Positions 32,250 to 43,903 of a DNA stretch of 64,000 nucleotides are shown here, one piece after another (within the stretch, counting starts at the first letter, position 1; the number at the start of each line of letters is the position of its first letter). The notes beneath the pieces are model-generated. The model did not search any database. It had not been told where the DNA came from and worked only from the letters and a program-made list of their open reading frames with translations. The translations under genes were made by a program, and so were the position numbers. Location: assembly GCA_027924585.1 (NCBI GenBank), contig BSBM01000361.1, positions 69,934,501 to 69,998,500 of the forward strand, written 5' to 3'. The stretch comes from Larix kaempferi. Lineage: Eukaryota; Streptophyta; Pinopsida; Pinales; Pinaceae.

Positions 32250-34190
32250 TAGGTACATTACGTTCATATTTATTTATTTAACTAATCTATTAGTATCTTT
32301 AAATTTTGTATCGGTATTTTGTACTTTGACTGATACATTTTTTTATATTTATATGTTAAGTGTTGATATCAGTTTTGATTCTCCTTGGGAGAACTATATA
32401 ACTAGGATCATGATCAACGAGATTATATCACAACTTGATTGGTAGGGAAAATTTTAAGAACCACCCCTAAATTTCTATGTATAATAAATGGGCCTATCCC
32501 TATGATATATAGGAAAATATGAAGGCTATTTTATCAATGTTATATTATGTATATATAATTTTTTGGAGAATTTATCATTGAATTATATAATCTTGTAAAA
32601 GCTTGGGAAATCTTTTACTAAATTATAAAACCTTGTAAAATCTTGGTGAATCTTTCACTAAATTATAAAAGCTTGTAAAGTCATGAATCTTTTACTAAAT
32701 TATAAAATCTTGTGAAGTCTTGGTGAATTTTTTGTTAAATTATAAAACCCATATATAGTAATAGGAAAACATATACAAAAGATACTAAATAGGAGATAAA
32801 TATTAATAAACCATCAAATAAAAATCCCTATTTTGGTGGTAATTTGGTACCTCACTCTAACTATTGCAATACATAGAAATTCACCATACTCTATTCATAT
32901 TCTTCGAAAACAAGAATAAATTTTTTCATAACCATGACAAATAGAATCAATGTTAATATGAGGTCACACCAACACCTCGATCCTCATTTATCTCTCCATG
33001 ATATTACAAGGGCCCACCAACACCTCATTTATGCACACACCTTACTAAATATCATCTTAGGAGAGCAATATCAATGCACATAGGTATGATTTTAATGAAC
33101 CACAAGTGAGGTAAAATCTTACCAAGAAACTAATAGCTTTTCTTATGTATCTTCATCCATCACAAGAGGTCCCTTCATATTGAATTTAGGAAGAGTTAGT
33201 CAAAAACCATATAGTATCATCAATTCTAACATAGCATCACATGCACCTTTCTACATGGAACCAGAAAAGCAAAGTTAAGCATTCCATACCTTCTCTAATG
33301 CTTCACATATCCATTTTTTCAGCTCTGTAAGTCCATATTTAATTTATTCCCTGTTACTAAAAGGGAAACATTCATGCTGCAATAGTAGGCTAACCAACCA
33401 CAAAATATAATTTCAACCCTATAAAAATCCTTTTAGAACCATAAAATTCAATAAACAAAACAAGAAACATGTCAAAATATGTGACAATGGCCAAAGAAAA
33501 AGAAGAAACAAAGGCAGTGGAATTCTAGGTTGATCCACCCATGGCTTGTCCCAGAAAAGAGAACACAAACACAAGTAGAAACAAAATGATAGTGGTTATA
33601 AGCAATGTCATGCCCCCCTTCACACCCAAATACACAACTATGAATAAAGTCTCATTCCCTAGGCATGATGCCCCAAACACCCATAGAAATGTTATTTCCG
33701 CATCACCGATCGTGAGTTTCACAATCCCCATTTTTCTTGGGGAAACTTTGGATCTGAGGCGATGGGATTCAAACTCTCCTAGATGCAAATGGGTCACTAT
33801 AAGACCTGATAGTAAATATCAACTTCCCTTCTCATGTGGACATTGAGCAATTTACAAAACGAGATTCAACCCATTAAATATGGATGAATATAACTCCGAC
33901 TTCGATTTCCATGATCGACAAAAGGTGAAAGAGTCCCTAGCAACTTCCATTTCTAAAAATTGGGGGTGAATGGGAGCTGCATAGTGATTTTCATGGGTGA
34001 ACATAGGTTTAAATCAATTTTTAGAGGGGAAAAATTGTTTTTATCTTGCCTCCCCTTTTCCAATTCAATGGGGCTATTCTTCTATTCAGTAAAAAAAAAG
34101 TGGGATAATCATACCTAATAGGTGTTTAATAAAAACATATCCCATTAAAAATTTAAAACCCCTAATTTAGCCCGTGGGAGAAGATTAGCC
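32250..34190. other. Interior of the large DNA transposon, AT-rich, with a 40-bp repeat
   Basis: Mostly AT-rich and probably intronic or non-coding. AATTATAAAACCTTGTAAAA-type units start near 32581, 32621, 32661, 32698 and 32738, a roughly 40-bp tandem repeat. A frame at 33541-33846 has no recognisable domain. Confidence 0.55.
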
Positions 34191-34201
34191 CCTAAAATTT
34201 C

Positions 34202-34972
34202 CATGGTGATTGGTTGTGCATCCCAGTACATTCGATGCACCCTAACTTCCCATTGGTAAAGTCGATGTCCATGATGATCGATGTAGTCAATGAGTTGTTG
34301 GACATCCACCAGATGGTCGGGCCTCTAAATGACATCTGGAAGGTTGTTTTCCAGAGGATTAGGGACCAAGTATTGGGTCTTGACAAATGGGAAGTAGTGA
34401 AAATTGGAACAAGGGGAAAGGATGTTAGGGGCATGTTGTTTGGCATCCCTCCTCATCATGCTAATGGAAAACCACTCCAATGGCAGGATTTCAAATTTGA
34501 GGTTGTTGTGAATCATATTTATGATAGGTTTATTGTATCATGGGGAATGTCCCCCCACCATGACCAAGTATCCTTGTGACTTTGCTAAACATATTTATGG
34601 AGAGTTTGTCTTACAAATGCATCCCGATTACACGAGTACGTCGTCACCTTTATATGGTGTCAGACAAGGATGCACTTATTAACATCTAGGGACTTGTAGA
34701 GACTCTACTGTTATACCTCACCCTCCTCGAATGATTCCTATACCTATTCAGACGATTCTACAACTTGGAGACATAGTCGAGCCATCACAACTCAAAATTG
34801 AGACATGTCCTTTGATGGAAGGTTCCGTGTGCACTACACTGGGTAGCGCTACCATAGTCATGCATGAGGAGAGGTACAAACCACCCCCTAGACCTATAGA
34901 GCTTGATATACTATGTCGATGGATGATTCAGATATTTGAATCCTTGACTATAAGTCTCTAGTGTCATATGCT
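34202..34972 (+). pseudogene. Unassigned coding-like block in the large DNA transposon
   Basis: A frame of about 121 codons ending at 34579 includes MIDVVNELLDIHQMVGPLND and MLFGIPPHHANGKPLQWQD. Reading continues in another frame with KYPCDFAKHIYGEFVLQMHP, and then IPIPIQTILQLGDIVEP to 34961. Composition and open length suggest a decayed exon, perhaps of the transposase or an accessory protein. I do not recognise the family. Confidence 0.4.
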
Positions 34973-35152
34973 ATACATGCCAGAGACTTGTACTTTCGTA
35001 TGTATGAGAGATCCAGGCCATCATCGACACAACAAGTATATTTATGTACTTCAGTTTTTTATTATACGTCGTTAAATAATCATCTTCAATACATATACAT
35101 CTAAAATAATCAATTGAGTAATACTAATTTGTTTTTTGTTTCTCCATGTAGA

Positions 35153-35410
35153 GGACCGACTTTATGAATTCACTTTGTTCCACTTCTCCATTGGTTGGCT
35201 AGGAAACCATCTCCCCCGATGATGTCCCCATGGTACATATGCTAGTTCCTAAGATTGTAAGTTACATACATGTTGATAATTGCAATTATTTTAATGTAAC
35301 TTTCGTCTTGTCCTTTGCTCAAATTTTACAAGGTAGAGTCAAAGGGATTGTAGAGGAGCGAGAGATGCTACAGCCTTGTTCATATTCCGATCATCAACCA
35401 CTAGTCGATG
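35153..35410 (+). pseudogene. Two exon-like blocks with splice-type borders
   Basis: TTTCTCCATGTAG precedes 35153 and AAGATTGTAAGT follows near 35255. A second block, GRVKGIVEEREMLQPCSYSD, ends at GATGAG/GTACTA near 35410. They appear to belong to the same broken gene as 32177-32249 and 43491-43903. Not assigned to a family. Confidence 0.35.
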
Positions 35411-35492
35411 AGGTACTATAACTTATGTTTCACTCTAATACAGAATTCAAGTTGATGTTTAATTTATAATTTTAATTTATTATTCTTTTACT

Positions 35493-35497
35493 GATTA
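35493..35497. repeat. Target site duplication GATTA, left
   Basis: Exact partner at 43486-43490. Confidence 0.88.
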
Positions 35498-37140
35498 TGT
35501 AATGTACCAACTTATACAAGTGATACAAAAACTCCTTTCTTCTGCAATTTAATTAAAACAATGGCTAAGGAAGCTAGAACTACTATGGATGGGAAAGATT
35601 AGAGGCTATGGAAGGATGGAAGGTTCTGATGTGGTATGATACCTATGCACAATTTAATGATACCATTGATGTTTCAAGATCATGAAGCTGCAATTTACTC
35701 TAATGCTCCTGGGCTACTCAGCATATACAGACTAGTATGGGTGAGATATTTAACTAGAGACTGGAGATGGATGTTTTTGAACTTGCAGAGGTTAAATATA
35801 AATTAATAATAGTAATTAAAAAGTAATAAATCATTCCATAAAGTTACAAATATATCTGAGCAAGTCTCACAAAAACATACACAAAATTGCCTTCCAGTAC
35901 AACTCAGCTAGCGTGAATTCAGGATTTCCAAACAGGATTTAAAGGGTCATGAATTTCTGAACTAAAGAATGGGATGTGATTTTTTTCGTCTTAGTGATCT
36001 CCAGGAACAATAATTACTTCATTTGGATACATTCTCATACATTTATTGCTTGCAAACTGGAAACTAGTCAAATTCTAGCTAAATCTAGATAGGGTAGAGA
36101 AATTTGAGAATAAATATATGTTCTGCAATTTTATTCAATATTAATTATATAAGAGGATGAACTTAACCATTAATACATCATATATTGGCCAGGAGGATGA
36201 ATTTAAATTTTAATAAATCATATATGGGCTAGGAGGCTCCTCATATCATTACAAAACATTCTCTACATTCCTGCTGAACATTACAACACTAAAAATCAAT
36301 GAATGGAGCTGAGATTCAAACCACAGACTTGTAGAATATTTTTGAATTTCGACCAGAGCTTGGATCGACTACAGGAACTGCAAATAATATCAATGATAAT
36401 GGTTGAATTCCATAATCCTGTCATAGGAAGCTAGGGCACATCTCCCAACATTGACCAGGGGCACACCTCCCAAGTCTCTGAGGCAAATATTGCTCTCATA
36501 CAATTCTTCAAACTGACAAAATATGTGAATGTGGTGCGCAGTGGGTTATTTATGGAGAGAGGGTGACTTGTGGAGAAAGTTAACCAAACTAATGCTCTCT
36601 CCTTGAGTGGATTAGGAAGGCTTGCTTTCCTTGCTTTGATTTGCTTTCTTTATTTCTTGCGTTGTCTTCTTTTCCTTTCTTTTTCACTTTCCGCCTTTTC
36701 TTTTCTATGATTTTTCTATATTTTCTTGAATTTCCTGCTTTTCTAAACTTTCTTGCTTTTCTGAGTTTTCCTGCTTTTCTATTTTTGACTGCTTTCTGCT
36801 TTGTGCTGCTTTTGCTGAGCTTTTTCCACCTTTTTTTATTTTCTTAGCTTTGGCATCTTTTCTCTTTGCTTCCTCCTCAAGCTATCCCAATTCAGACTTA
36901 CCCTCTTATGTTCTCTAGTGGATCCTTATCCTCTTTTATTCCACACAAAAACATTAAATGCATAAATTAAATAATTCATGTGCATAATTAAACTTAGGAT
37001 ACCATCTATTGCAAAGTCTAACTAATTAATTTCATAGGAATTCCAAAATTAACTGCATGATTATGCAGCTTCCTCCTCAACCCAAGGGATTGGTTGGGTT
37101 AGGAACTCGTTCCAATGTTCATTTTTGTGGGGACATGATA
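35498..37140 (-). repeat. 3' LTR of the minus-strand chromovirus
   Basis: 1643 bp; it matches 41903-43485, including a TTTCTGCTTTTCTGA-type pyrimidine-rich block at 36650-36850. It ends GGGGACATGATA, with the terminal CA mutated to TA. Confidence 0.88.
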
Positions 37141-37153
37141 GTCCTCCCCACCC
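37141..37153 (-). promoter_or_regulatory. Polypurine tract of the minus-strand chromovirus
   Basis: The minus strand reads GGGTGGGGAGGAC next to the 3' LTR. The chromodomain frame runs right up to it. Confidence 0.78.
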
Positions 37154-37571
37154 AATATTGCTTGTCCTCAAGCAATTTCAAACTAGGATGCTGTAACATG
37201 TGTTCTCCTTCCCAAGTAGCATCCTCACTAGGTAGTCCTTCCCACTATACCAAATATTCTTTAAGGATTCTTCTCCTTAACTTCTTTTCTCTGATTTCCA
37301 AAATCTTGTTAGGGATCAACACCAAATTCCCTTCATCATCAAGGGGTGGCAATTCAGGTGAATCTTTGACTTGCTCCCCTACTGCTCTCTTCAAATAGGA
37401 CACATGGAAAACTTTGTGAATCCGACATCCTGGAGGTAAATCTATCTCATAAGCCACTTCCCAGATATTTCTCAAAACTTGGTAGGGGCCATAGAACCTT
37501 GGCTGCAAATTCTCAGCCCCTTTAGGATTCAATGTGGATTCCCTATAGGGATGCAACCTCAAATATACCAA
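37154..37571 (-). pseudogene. Integrase C-terminus and chromodomain of the minus-strand chromovirus
   Basis: LRLHPYRES, NLQPRFYGPYQVLRNI, GCRIHKVFHVSYLK (integrase C-terminal fold), then a chromodomain split by TAG: LKEYLV before the stop and GLPSEDATWEGEHMLQHP after it, ending near the polypurine tract. A chromodomain after integrase defines chromoviruses. Confidence 0.85.
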
Positions 37572-37589
37572 ATCTCCAACCTGGAAATC

Positions 37590-38511
37590 TCACTCAACTC
37601 TATGCTTCTCTTCTTGCACCTTTTGTCGATTATGTGCTACCTGCAAGTTGTCCTTGAGAGTCCTAAGTATGTCTTGACTCTCTTGGAGCCAATCCTTTTC
37701 CTTATGTTTTTTACAATCACCAAATATCACATCAGTAAAAGTAAGTTCATGATATCCATAAAGAGCTTTAAAAGGAGTCATACCAATCAAAAGATGAAAA
37801 GTGGTGTTGTAACAAAATTCTCCCAGGTGGAGCCTGGTCCATGAATTTTGCTGACCAGAGACATAGTTTATTAGGTACCCTTCCAACCATTGGTTTACTC
37901 TCTCTGTTTGGCCATCAGTCCGTGGATGGTATCTAGTGCTCATGTCCAAACTTGTCCCTACTAACTTGAACACTTTCTTGGCAAAAATTGCTAATAAACT
38001 TATTGTCCTTGTGACTGATGATGGACTTGGGTATGCCATGAAGTTTGAAGACTTATTTGATGAAAATTTCAGCCACTTGGATGGCTGCAATATTAGTTGT
38101 GACAACAAAGAAATTTGCATATTTAGTCTGAACCTATCAACCACAACAAACATATTGTCTTTACCTTGGCTTTTGGGCAGACCCGTGATGAAATCCATTG
38201 ATATGCTCTCCCATTTTTGTCTAAGAATGGGGAGTGGTTGTAGGAGCCCTGCTGGATGAGTATGTTCTACTTTATTTTTCTGAAATGCCACATGATCTGA
38301 CATATTCCATCACTTATTTCTTCAGCCCCTTCCATGTGAACCTTTCCCTCACTTTCCTGTAAGTCTTCACAAACCCCAGATGTCTTGCTAAAGGCATATC
38401 ATGGGCAGCTTCAAGAATCTTCTTCTTGAGTATGGATTCTGAAACTATAAATATACTATCCTTATAATAAATTATATCATTAAGAATATTATACGCATCA
38501 TCATAAGTCAA
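37590..38511 (-). pseudogene. Integrase of the minus-strand chromovirus
   Basis: The zinc-binding part (AHDMPLARHLGFVKTYRKV, 38314-38511) ends in TGA. The core follows from 38303: SMDFITGLPKSQGKDNMFVV (first Asp), a scrambled stretch where the second Asp should be (PSSVTRTISL, about 38000), then YHPRTDGQTERVNQWLEGYL with the Glu. A frameshift pair around 37990-38120 explains the loss of the middle motif. Confidence 0.85.
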
Positions 38512-39014
38512 TCCATCAAATAAATCACAAGCAAACTGATTCTTGCCGTGTATTCTACCCCAAGCTGTATTTTCCAGTCATCTTGAAATTTGAGCAGTGC
38601 AAGTGTGGGTTTTCTAGAAAGTGCATCAGCTACAATGTTCATCTTACCCTTCTTATACTCAATCTCAAAATAAAATTCTTGGACCTTTCTTACCCACTTC
38701 TGTTGTCTATCATTCAACTCCTTTTGGGTTAAGACGTGCATCAAACTATTGTGGTCAGTTTTGATGATAAACTTTCCTCCCACCAAATTCTGTCTGAACT
38801 TGACTAGCGCATGCATGATGTATAGCATCTCTTTGTCATAAACTAAATACAACCTTTCATGTGGCTGCAAATTTCTTCTTTCAAAGGCCAATGGATTTTT
38901 ATTTTGCATCAAAACAACCCCAATACCATTCCCTGAAGCATCACACTCAAGAATAAAAGGTTGAGAAAAATCTGGAAGTGCAAGAACAGGAAAAGTGCTC
39001 ATTACCTCCTTCAT
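38508..39014 (-). CDS. RNase H of the minus-strand chromovirus
   Basis: FILECDASGNGIGVVL, YDKEMLYIMHAL, IIKTDHNSLMHVL and NIVADALSRKPT carry the four acidic catalytic residues. It is separated from the RT frame by about 115 bp containing a stop and a frame change. Confidence 0.85.
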   Translation of the reverse strand: MKEVMSTFPVLALPDFSQPFILECDASGNGIGVVLMQNKNPLAFERRNLQPHERLYLVYDKEMLYIMHALVKFRQNLVGGKFIIKTDHNSLMHVLTQKELNDRQQKWVRKVQEFYFEIEYKKGKMNIVADALSRKPTLALLKFQDDWKIQLGVEYTARISLLVIYLMD

Positions 39015-39128
39015 TCTGTTGAATACTTTCTCAGATTCTTTCGACTAATGGAAGGATCCCTTATTAGTGAGATATGTCAAAGGATATGTCATCTTGGAGA
39101 ACCCCTTGACAAACTTCCGATAGTAGGT

Positions 39129-40436
39129 TCATAGCCCAATGAACCCTCTCAGTTCAATGATATTTTTAGAACTAGGACAATCTAGAATAGCTTGGATCTT
39201 TTCCATGTGAACCTTAACTCCATCTTGACCAATCACATGACCAAGATACAAAATATCAGTCATTCGAAACTCACACTTGGTTATCTTTGCATAAAAATAT
39301 TGATCATCCAACATTATTAGTACAATATCCAAATGATGCAAATGCTCTTCCCAAGTCCTACTATAGATTAAAATATCATCAAAGAAGACAAGTACAAACT
39401 TATGGAGTTGTTTTCTAAACACTCTGTTCATGCAAGATTGAAAAGTTGCAAGTGCATTTGTTAGGCCAAAAGGCATAACCAAAAACTCAAAGTGCCCATG
39501 GTGGAACCGAAAGGTTGTCTTCTGTATGTCTTCTTCTCTCATGCTGATTTGATGGTAGCCAGATCTAGGGTCAATCTTTGAAAAATACTTGTCCCCATGG
39601 AGCTCATCCATAATTTCATCTATCCTTGGAACATGATATCTATTCTTGATAGTTTTCTTGTTAAGAGCTTGGTAAACTATGCACATTCTGATGGTCCCAT
39701 CTTTCTTCTTCACAAGAACTACTGAAGAGGAAAAAGAACTTGAACTTGGCCTAATGAACCCCAAGTCAAGCAACTCCTTAATGGTTCGCTCTATTTCATC
39801 CTTGAATCTATTTGGGTGCTTGTAGGGATGCACCTTGATAGGTGAGGTTCCTATCTCCAGCTCAATCCTATGCTCTATTCCTCTATCGGGAGGTCTACCA
39901 TGAGGAAGGTCCCCAAATACCTTCTTATGCTTTTGGAGTATCTTTTGAATGTATTTAGGACAATGAGATACTTCGAATGATCTTCCCTTAGTGGTGATTA
40001 GGCATTCAATAACCCACTCAATGTCTCCATGCCTTAGGATAGACCTCATATTGTGTGCACTTACAACTTGTTTGGGATAAGTGTTGATTCCCTTCAATAC
40101 AATCTCTTTTCTATTTTCTCCCTTAAAGACCATTTTAGGAACTTGGTAGTCTACTGAATGCTTCCCAATGCAGTGTATCCATTGTACTCCCAATACCATG
40201 TTAGTATCAACCACATCAACAACATAAAATCTATATGTAATGGTATCCTCTCCTATACAAATCTTCAATTTAGGAATCCATCTACAACAGTTCATAGAAT
40301 GATTACCTGGAATGATAGCAGTGAAGCCTCCAAATTTTTCAGTGTGTAGCTTCCTTCTTTCGACCAAGGTTGAATCAATGAAGTTTTGTGTAGCTCCTCC
40401 ATCCACCGATACAGTAACTAATTGTCCTTGAACCAC
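39129..40436 (-). CDS. Protease and reverse transcriptase of the minus-strand chromovirus
   Basis: One open frame of 435 codons. Protease: VSVDGGATQNFID at residues 10-22, where the D-S-G triad reads D-G-G, and VLGVQWI further on. RT: PHGRPPDRGIEHRIEL, LLDLGFIRPSSSSFSS, VLVKKKDGTIRMCI, YFSKIDPRSGYHQI (first Asp) and VLVFFDDILIYSRTW with intact catalytic Asp pair near 39375-39389, then LGHVIGQDG. It ends at the thumb (LRGFIGL) with a stop. The length of the intact frame is striking in an otherwise degraded element. Confidence 0.88.
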   Translation of the reverse strand: MVQGQLVTVSVDGGATQNFIDSTLVERRKLHTEKFGGFTAIIPGNHSMNCCRWIPKLKICIGEDTITYRFYVVDVVDTNMVLGVQWIHCIGKHSVDYQVPKMVFKGENRKEIVLKGINTYPKQVVSAHNMRSILRHGDIEWVIECLITTKGRSFEVSHCPKYIQKILQKHKKVFGDLPHGRPPDRGIEHRIELEIGTSPIKVHPYKHPNRFKDEIERTIKELLDLGFIRPSSSSFSSSVVLVKKKDGTIRMCIVYQALNKKTIKNRYHVPRIDEIMDELHGDKYFSKIDPRSGYHQISMREEDIQKTTFRFHHGHFEFLVMPFGLTNALATFQSCMNRVFRKQLHKFVLVFFDDILIYSRTWEEHLHHLDIVLIMLDDQYFYAKITKCEFRMTDILYLGHVIGQDGVKVHMEKIQAILDCPSSKNIIELRGFIGL

Positions 40437-40639
40437 TCCTTTGAATCTGAGTGTATGGTAGCGAGGTACTCCCGAGAGTATTTAAATCTTGCCTACCTCA
40501 GGGGGAGGTCCTTCTTTTGTAGAATCATAGGTCACTTCTACATCTATTGGGGCCTCTTCTTCTTCATCCTCGGCAGCTTCAATCTCTAAGTAGAACTCAA
40601 CGTAATTTTCCTTCCCTTTGGCACACCTATTCCCAGGAA

Positions 40640-41760
40640 CACATGATTCCTAACAAGTGAAACACAACTTCCCTCTTCTCAACTCATCTTGGTCCTTATA
40701 ATAGTTATCTTTTCTGAAATTTTAATGAGGAATATTCATGGGTGGCCTTTGGTTCTTGAGCTTAGTAGGACCAACAACCCTTGGAGTAAATCTGGTCTGT
40801 GGAAGAGAGTCTTGCAAATCTCTAGTTTGGCTTAGTGCATCTTGCAAGGTGTTGGGTCTATAGGATTTTACCAAGCCTTTCAAAGGTTCTGTCAACCCTT
40901 CTACGAACAATAAAATCAGCCTAGATTTTGAAATGTCAGATACCATCACAACTACCTTTTGGAACTCAGAGATGTAGGCTTCTGGAGTTCCAGTTTGTTT
41001 TACATGTGCTAGTTCTCTGAAGGCAATCTCAGGATCCCTTCTTTCAAACCTTCAACCAACCTTCTTGTGAACTCTTCATAGGTGGTTACTTGGTCACGCC
41101 CAAGAGTCTTTATGGTGGTTCTCCATATAAGTGTAGAGTAGCCATCTTGCTGACATCTCTTTTAGCCATAGGATTCAACTGAAAATATGTGTCGAGTTTC
41201 TGAATCCAAGACTTAGTAGTGCATTTTTGAGAACCATCAAAATAGGGTAAAGAAATATTACCAATGACATTTCTGAGTTAAAAATTCTGATTTTTCATTC
41301 TGAATCCTCCTCTTGGGTTGGACTTGTATTGCAGATCACATAAGTATTTGAATGGTAGAGAAATTCTACATTCTTCATTCAATGTAAGGTACTCAATGTA
41401 CTTGTCCTCCCATGAAGCAAGACCTCCATTTCGACCCTCAGGTTCTTCTCTCTATTCTTCAGTAAACTTAGGCATAGTAGGCCTTGAGTAAGATGCAGTA
41501 TCTATATTGAATTCACTAGCTCTATTGTGAGGCCCAGTATTTGAGAAAATGTGACCACCACTGCTCTTCCTCTCGCCATGTGGGGTGCCATTGCTACTCC
41601 CTTCTCCTATTTTGGCTCCTAGCTGCCAAGATAAGAACTCTCTGGTTTCCTTTCTTGATTGAACAATATTGAGAGATATGCCTTGCAGAACTTTCATCAT
41701 GCCTTGAAAAAAGAGTTTTAACTATTCCCTATCTTCATTATGAGACATATATGATTCTTC
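40640..41760 (-). pseudogene. Gag of the minus-strand chromovirus
   Basis: Broken frames on the minus strand: a Ser/Gly-rich N-terminal part, then LPYFDGSQKCTTKSWIQKLD and YFQLNPMAKRDVSKMATLHL (capsid), LILLFVEGLTEPLKGLVKSY and, at about 40625-40680, a zinc knuckle of the CFTC...CAKG type in which a TAG interrupts the Cys-rich stretch. Several stops and frameshifts make it inactive. Confidence 0.75.
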
Positions 41761-41889
41761 TTGTAATTTTCCTTCAGTGGAATTGATCTCCTCTTCCTAT
41801 TCTCCTTCTGACAAAGGAATTTTCTTTTTGGAATTTGTATATCTTCTTGAAATAATAGAATAAAATTAAGAGTAGTTTCATAGGACCAT

Positions 41890-41901
41890 GCTATGATACC
41901 A
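41890..41901 (-). promoter_or_regulatory. Primer binding site of the minus-strand chromovirus
   Basis: The minus strand reads TGGTATCATAGC, one base off the initiator Met tRNA site TGGTATCAGAGC, 1 nt from the 5' LTR. Confidence 0.82.
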
Positions 41902-41902
41902 C

Positions 41903-43485
41903 TGTAATGTACCAACTTATACAAGTGATACAAAAACTCCTTTCTTCTGCAATTTAATTAAAACAATGGCTAAGGAAGCTATAACTACTGGGGATGGGAA
42001 AGATAAGAGTCTATGGAAGGATGGAAGGCTCTGATGTGGTACTATACCTATGAAAAATGTACTAAGACCATTGATGTTTCAATAGCAGCAAGCTGCAATT
42101 TACTCTAACACTCCTGGGCTACTCAACATATACAAACTAGTATGGGTGAGATATTTAACTGGATACTGGAGATGGATGTTTCTGAGCTTACAGAGTTTAA
42201 ATATCAATTAATAAAATTAATTCAACAGTAATAAATCATTACATAAACTTAGAAAGAGATCTAAGTAAGTCTCACAAAAACATACACAAAATTGCCTTCC
42301 GGGACAGCTCAGGTAGTGCGAATTCACGATTTCCAAACATGATTTAAAGGGTCACGGATTTATGAACTGAAGCATGGGATTTGATTTTTTTCATCTTAGT
42401 GATCTCTAGGAATAATAAATACTTTATTTGGATATGTTATCATACATTTATTGCTTGCAAACTGGAAACTAGTCAAATTCTAGCTAAATCTAGAGAGGGT
42501 AGATAAATATGAGAATAAATATGAGTTCTGAATTTTATTCAAGCTGACTGATATCAGATGATGAATTTTAATTTTAATAAATCATATATGGGCCAGGAGG
42601 CTCCTCATATCATTACAAAACATTCTCTACATTCCTACTGAACATTACAACACTAGAAATCAATGAATGGAGCTGAGATTCGAACCACAGACTTGTAGAA
42701 TCTTTCTGAATGTAGAAGATTGGATCAACTACAAGAACTGAAAATAATATCAGTGATAATGGCTGAATTCCATCATCCCCTCACAGGAAGATGGGGCACA
42801 TATCCCAACCTTGACCAGGGCCACACCTCCCAAGTCTCTGAGGCAAAGATTGCTCTCATACAATTCTTCAAATTGACAAAATATGTGAATATGGTGCGCA
42901 CTGGGTTATTTATGGAGAGAGGGTGACTTGTGGAGCAAGTTAAACAAAATAATGAACCCTCCTTGAGTGGATGAGGAATGATTGCTTTCCTTCTTTCTTG
43001 ATTTGTCTGCTTTTCCTTGCTTTTCGACTTTCTGCCTTTGCTTTTCTCTACGTTTTCTGGATTTTCTTGACTTTCCTGCTTTTCTGAACTTTCCTGCTTT
43101 TCTGATTTTTTGTTGCTTTTCTGATTTTTCCTGCTTTCTGCTTTGTGTTGCTATTGCTGAGCTTTTGCCACCTTTCTGATTTTCTTAGCTTTGGCAGCTT
43201 TTCTCTTTGCTTCCTCCTCAAGCTATCTCAAGTCAATGTTACCCTCTTATGCGCTCTAGTGGATCGTTATCCTTGAGGTTTTATTCCACATAAAAACATT
43301 AAATGCATAAATTAAATAATTCACGTGCATAATTAAACTTAGGATATCATTTATTGCAAAGTCTAATTAATTAATTGCCTAGGAATTGCAAAATTAACCC
43401 CATGGTTATGCAGCTTCCTCCTCAATCCAAGGGATTGGTTGGGTTAGGAATTTGTTCCAAGTTTCATTTTTGTTGGGACATGACA
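41903..43485 (-). repeat. 5' LTR of the minus-strand chromovirus
   Basis: 1583 bp; it starts TGTAATGTACC and ends GGGACATGACA. The pyrimidine-rich block is at 42980-43220. Confidence 0.88.
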
Positions 43486-43490
43486 GATTA
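43486..43490. repeat. Target site duplication GATTA, right
   Basis: Exact partner of 35493-35497. Confidence 0.88.
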
Positions 43491-43903
43491 CATGCATGAT
43501 GTGACCATACAAAGGCTCATGTACAACTGGTAATCGATGCTCCATTGATGTTCTGAGAGGAGTGGGAAAGGTTGATTCAACATCGTCCCGGTGAGGGCCC
43601 ATCAACTTAGTATTGTCTTGGATATGCCACACAGGAATATTTGGAAAATATTACCATGGAATCAAGCCAGGTAAGTTGATCCATCCACTTAAAATTTTAA
43701 AAATATTTCTTCTTATAAATTTAAGTATTATTTAAATCTAGAACTAACTTACAAAGTTCAAAATTTTAATTTTTGTAGTTCGAGTCTTTATACAGCCTTT
43801 TCAATCACATGTTGTCCCCACACCAGGGGCATCGTGCAAGAGGTACTAGCGGTGGGGATGACCACATAACCCATCAAGGTCCTGGTCCCCATATTGGATG
43901 ACA
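43491..43903 (+). pseudogene. Last two exon-like blocks of the broken gene
   Basis: The first block ends at CAAGCCAG/GTAAGTTG (about 43671), an ideal plant donor. After a T-rich stretch and TTTTTGTAG (43780s) the final block reads FESLYSLFNHMLSPHQGHR and ARGTSGGDDHITHQG to a TGA near 43901. It lies just outside the minus-strand chromovirus, so that element also split this gene. Confidence 0.4.

Larger units (their letters stand above)
35498..43485 (-). mobile_element. Chromovirus-type Ty3/gypsy element, 8.0 kb, minus strand
   Basis: The LTRs at 35498-37140 and 41903-43485 share ends TGTAATG and GACAT(G)A(C/T)A (minus-strand start TGTCATGTCCC). The 5-bp duplication GATTA is exact at 35493-35497 and 43486-43490. 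The minus-strand order is Gag, protease, RT, RNase H, integrase and chromodomain. LTRs differ in length by 60 bp and at many bases, so it is much older than the Tat element. Confidence 0.9.

Noticed and set aside
36640-36850. Phe/Leu-rich frame (repeated at 42982-43179) as a membrane protein
   Set aside because: It is translated from the pyrimidine-rich block present in both chromovirus LTRs; hydrophobicity is an artefact of T-rich sequence.
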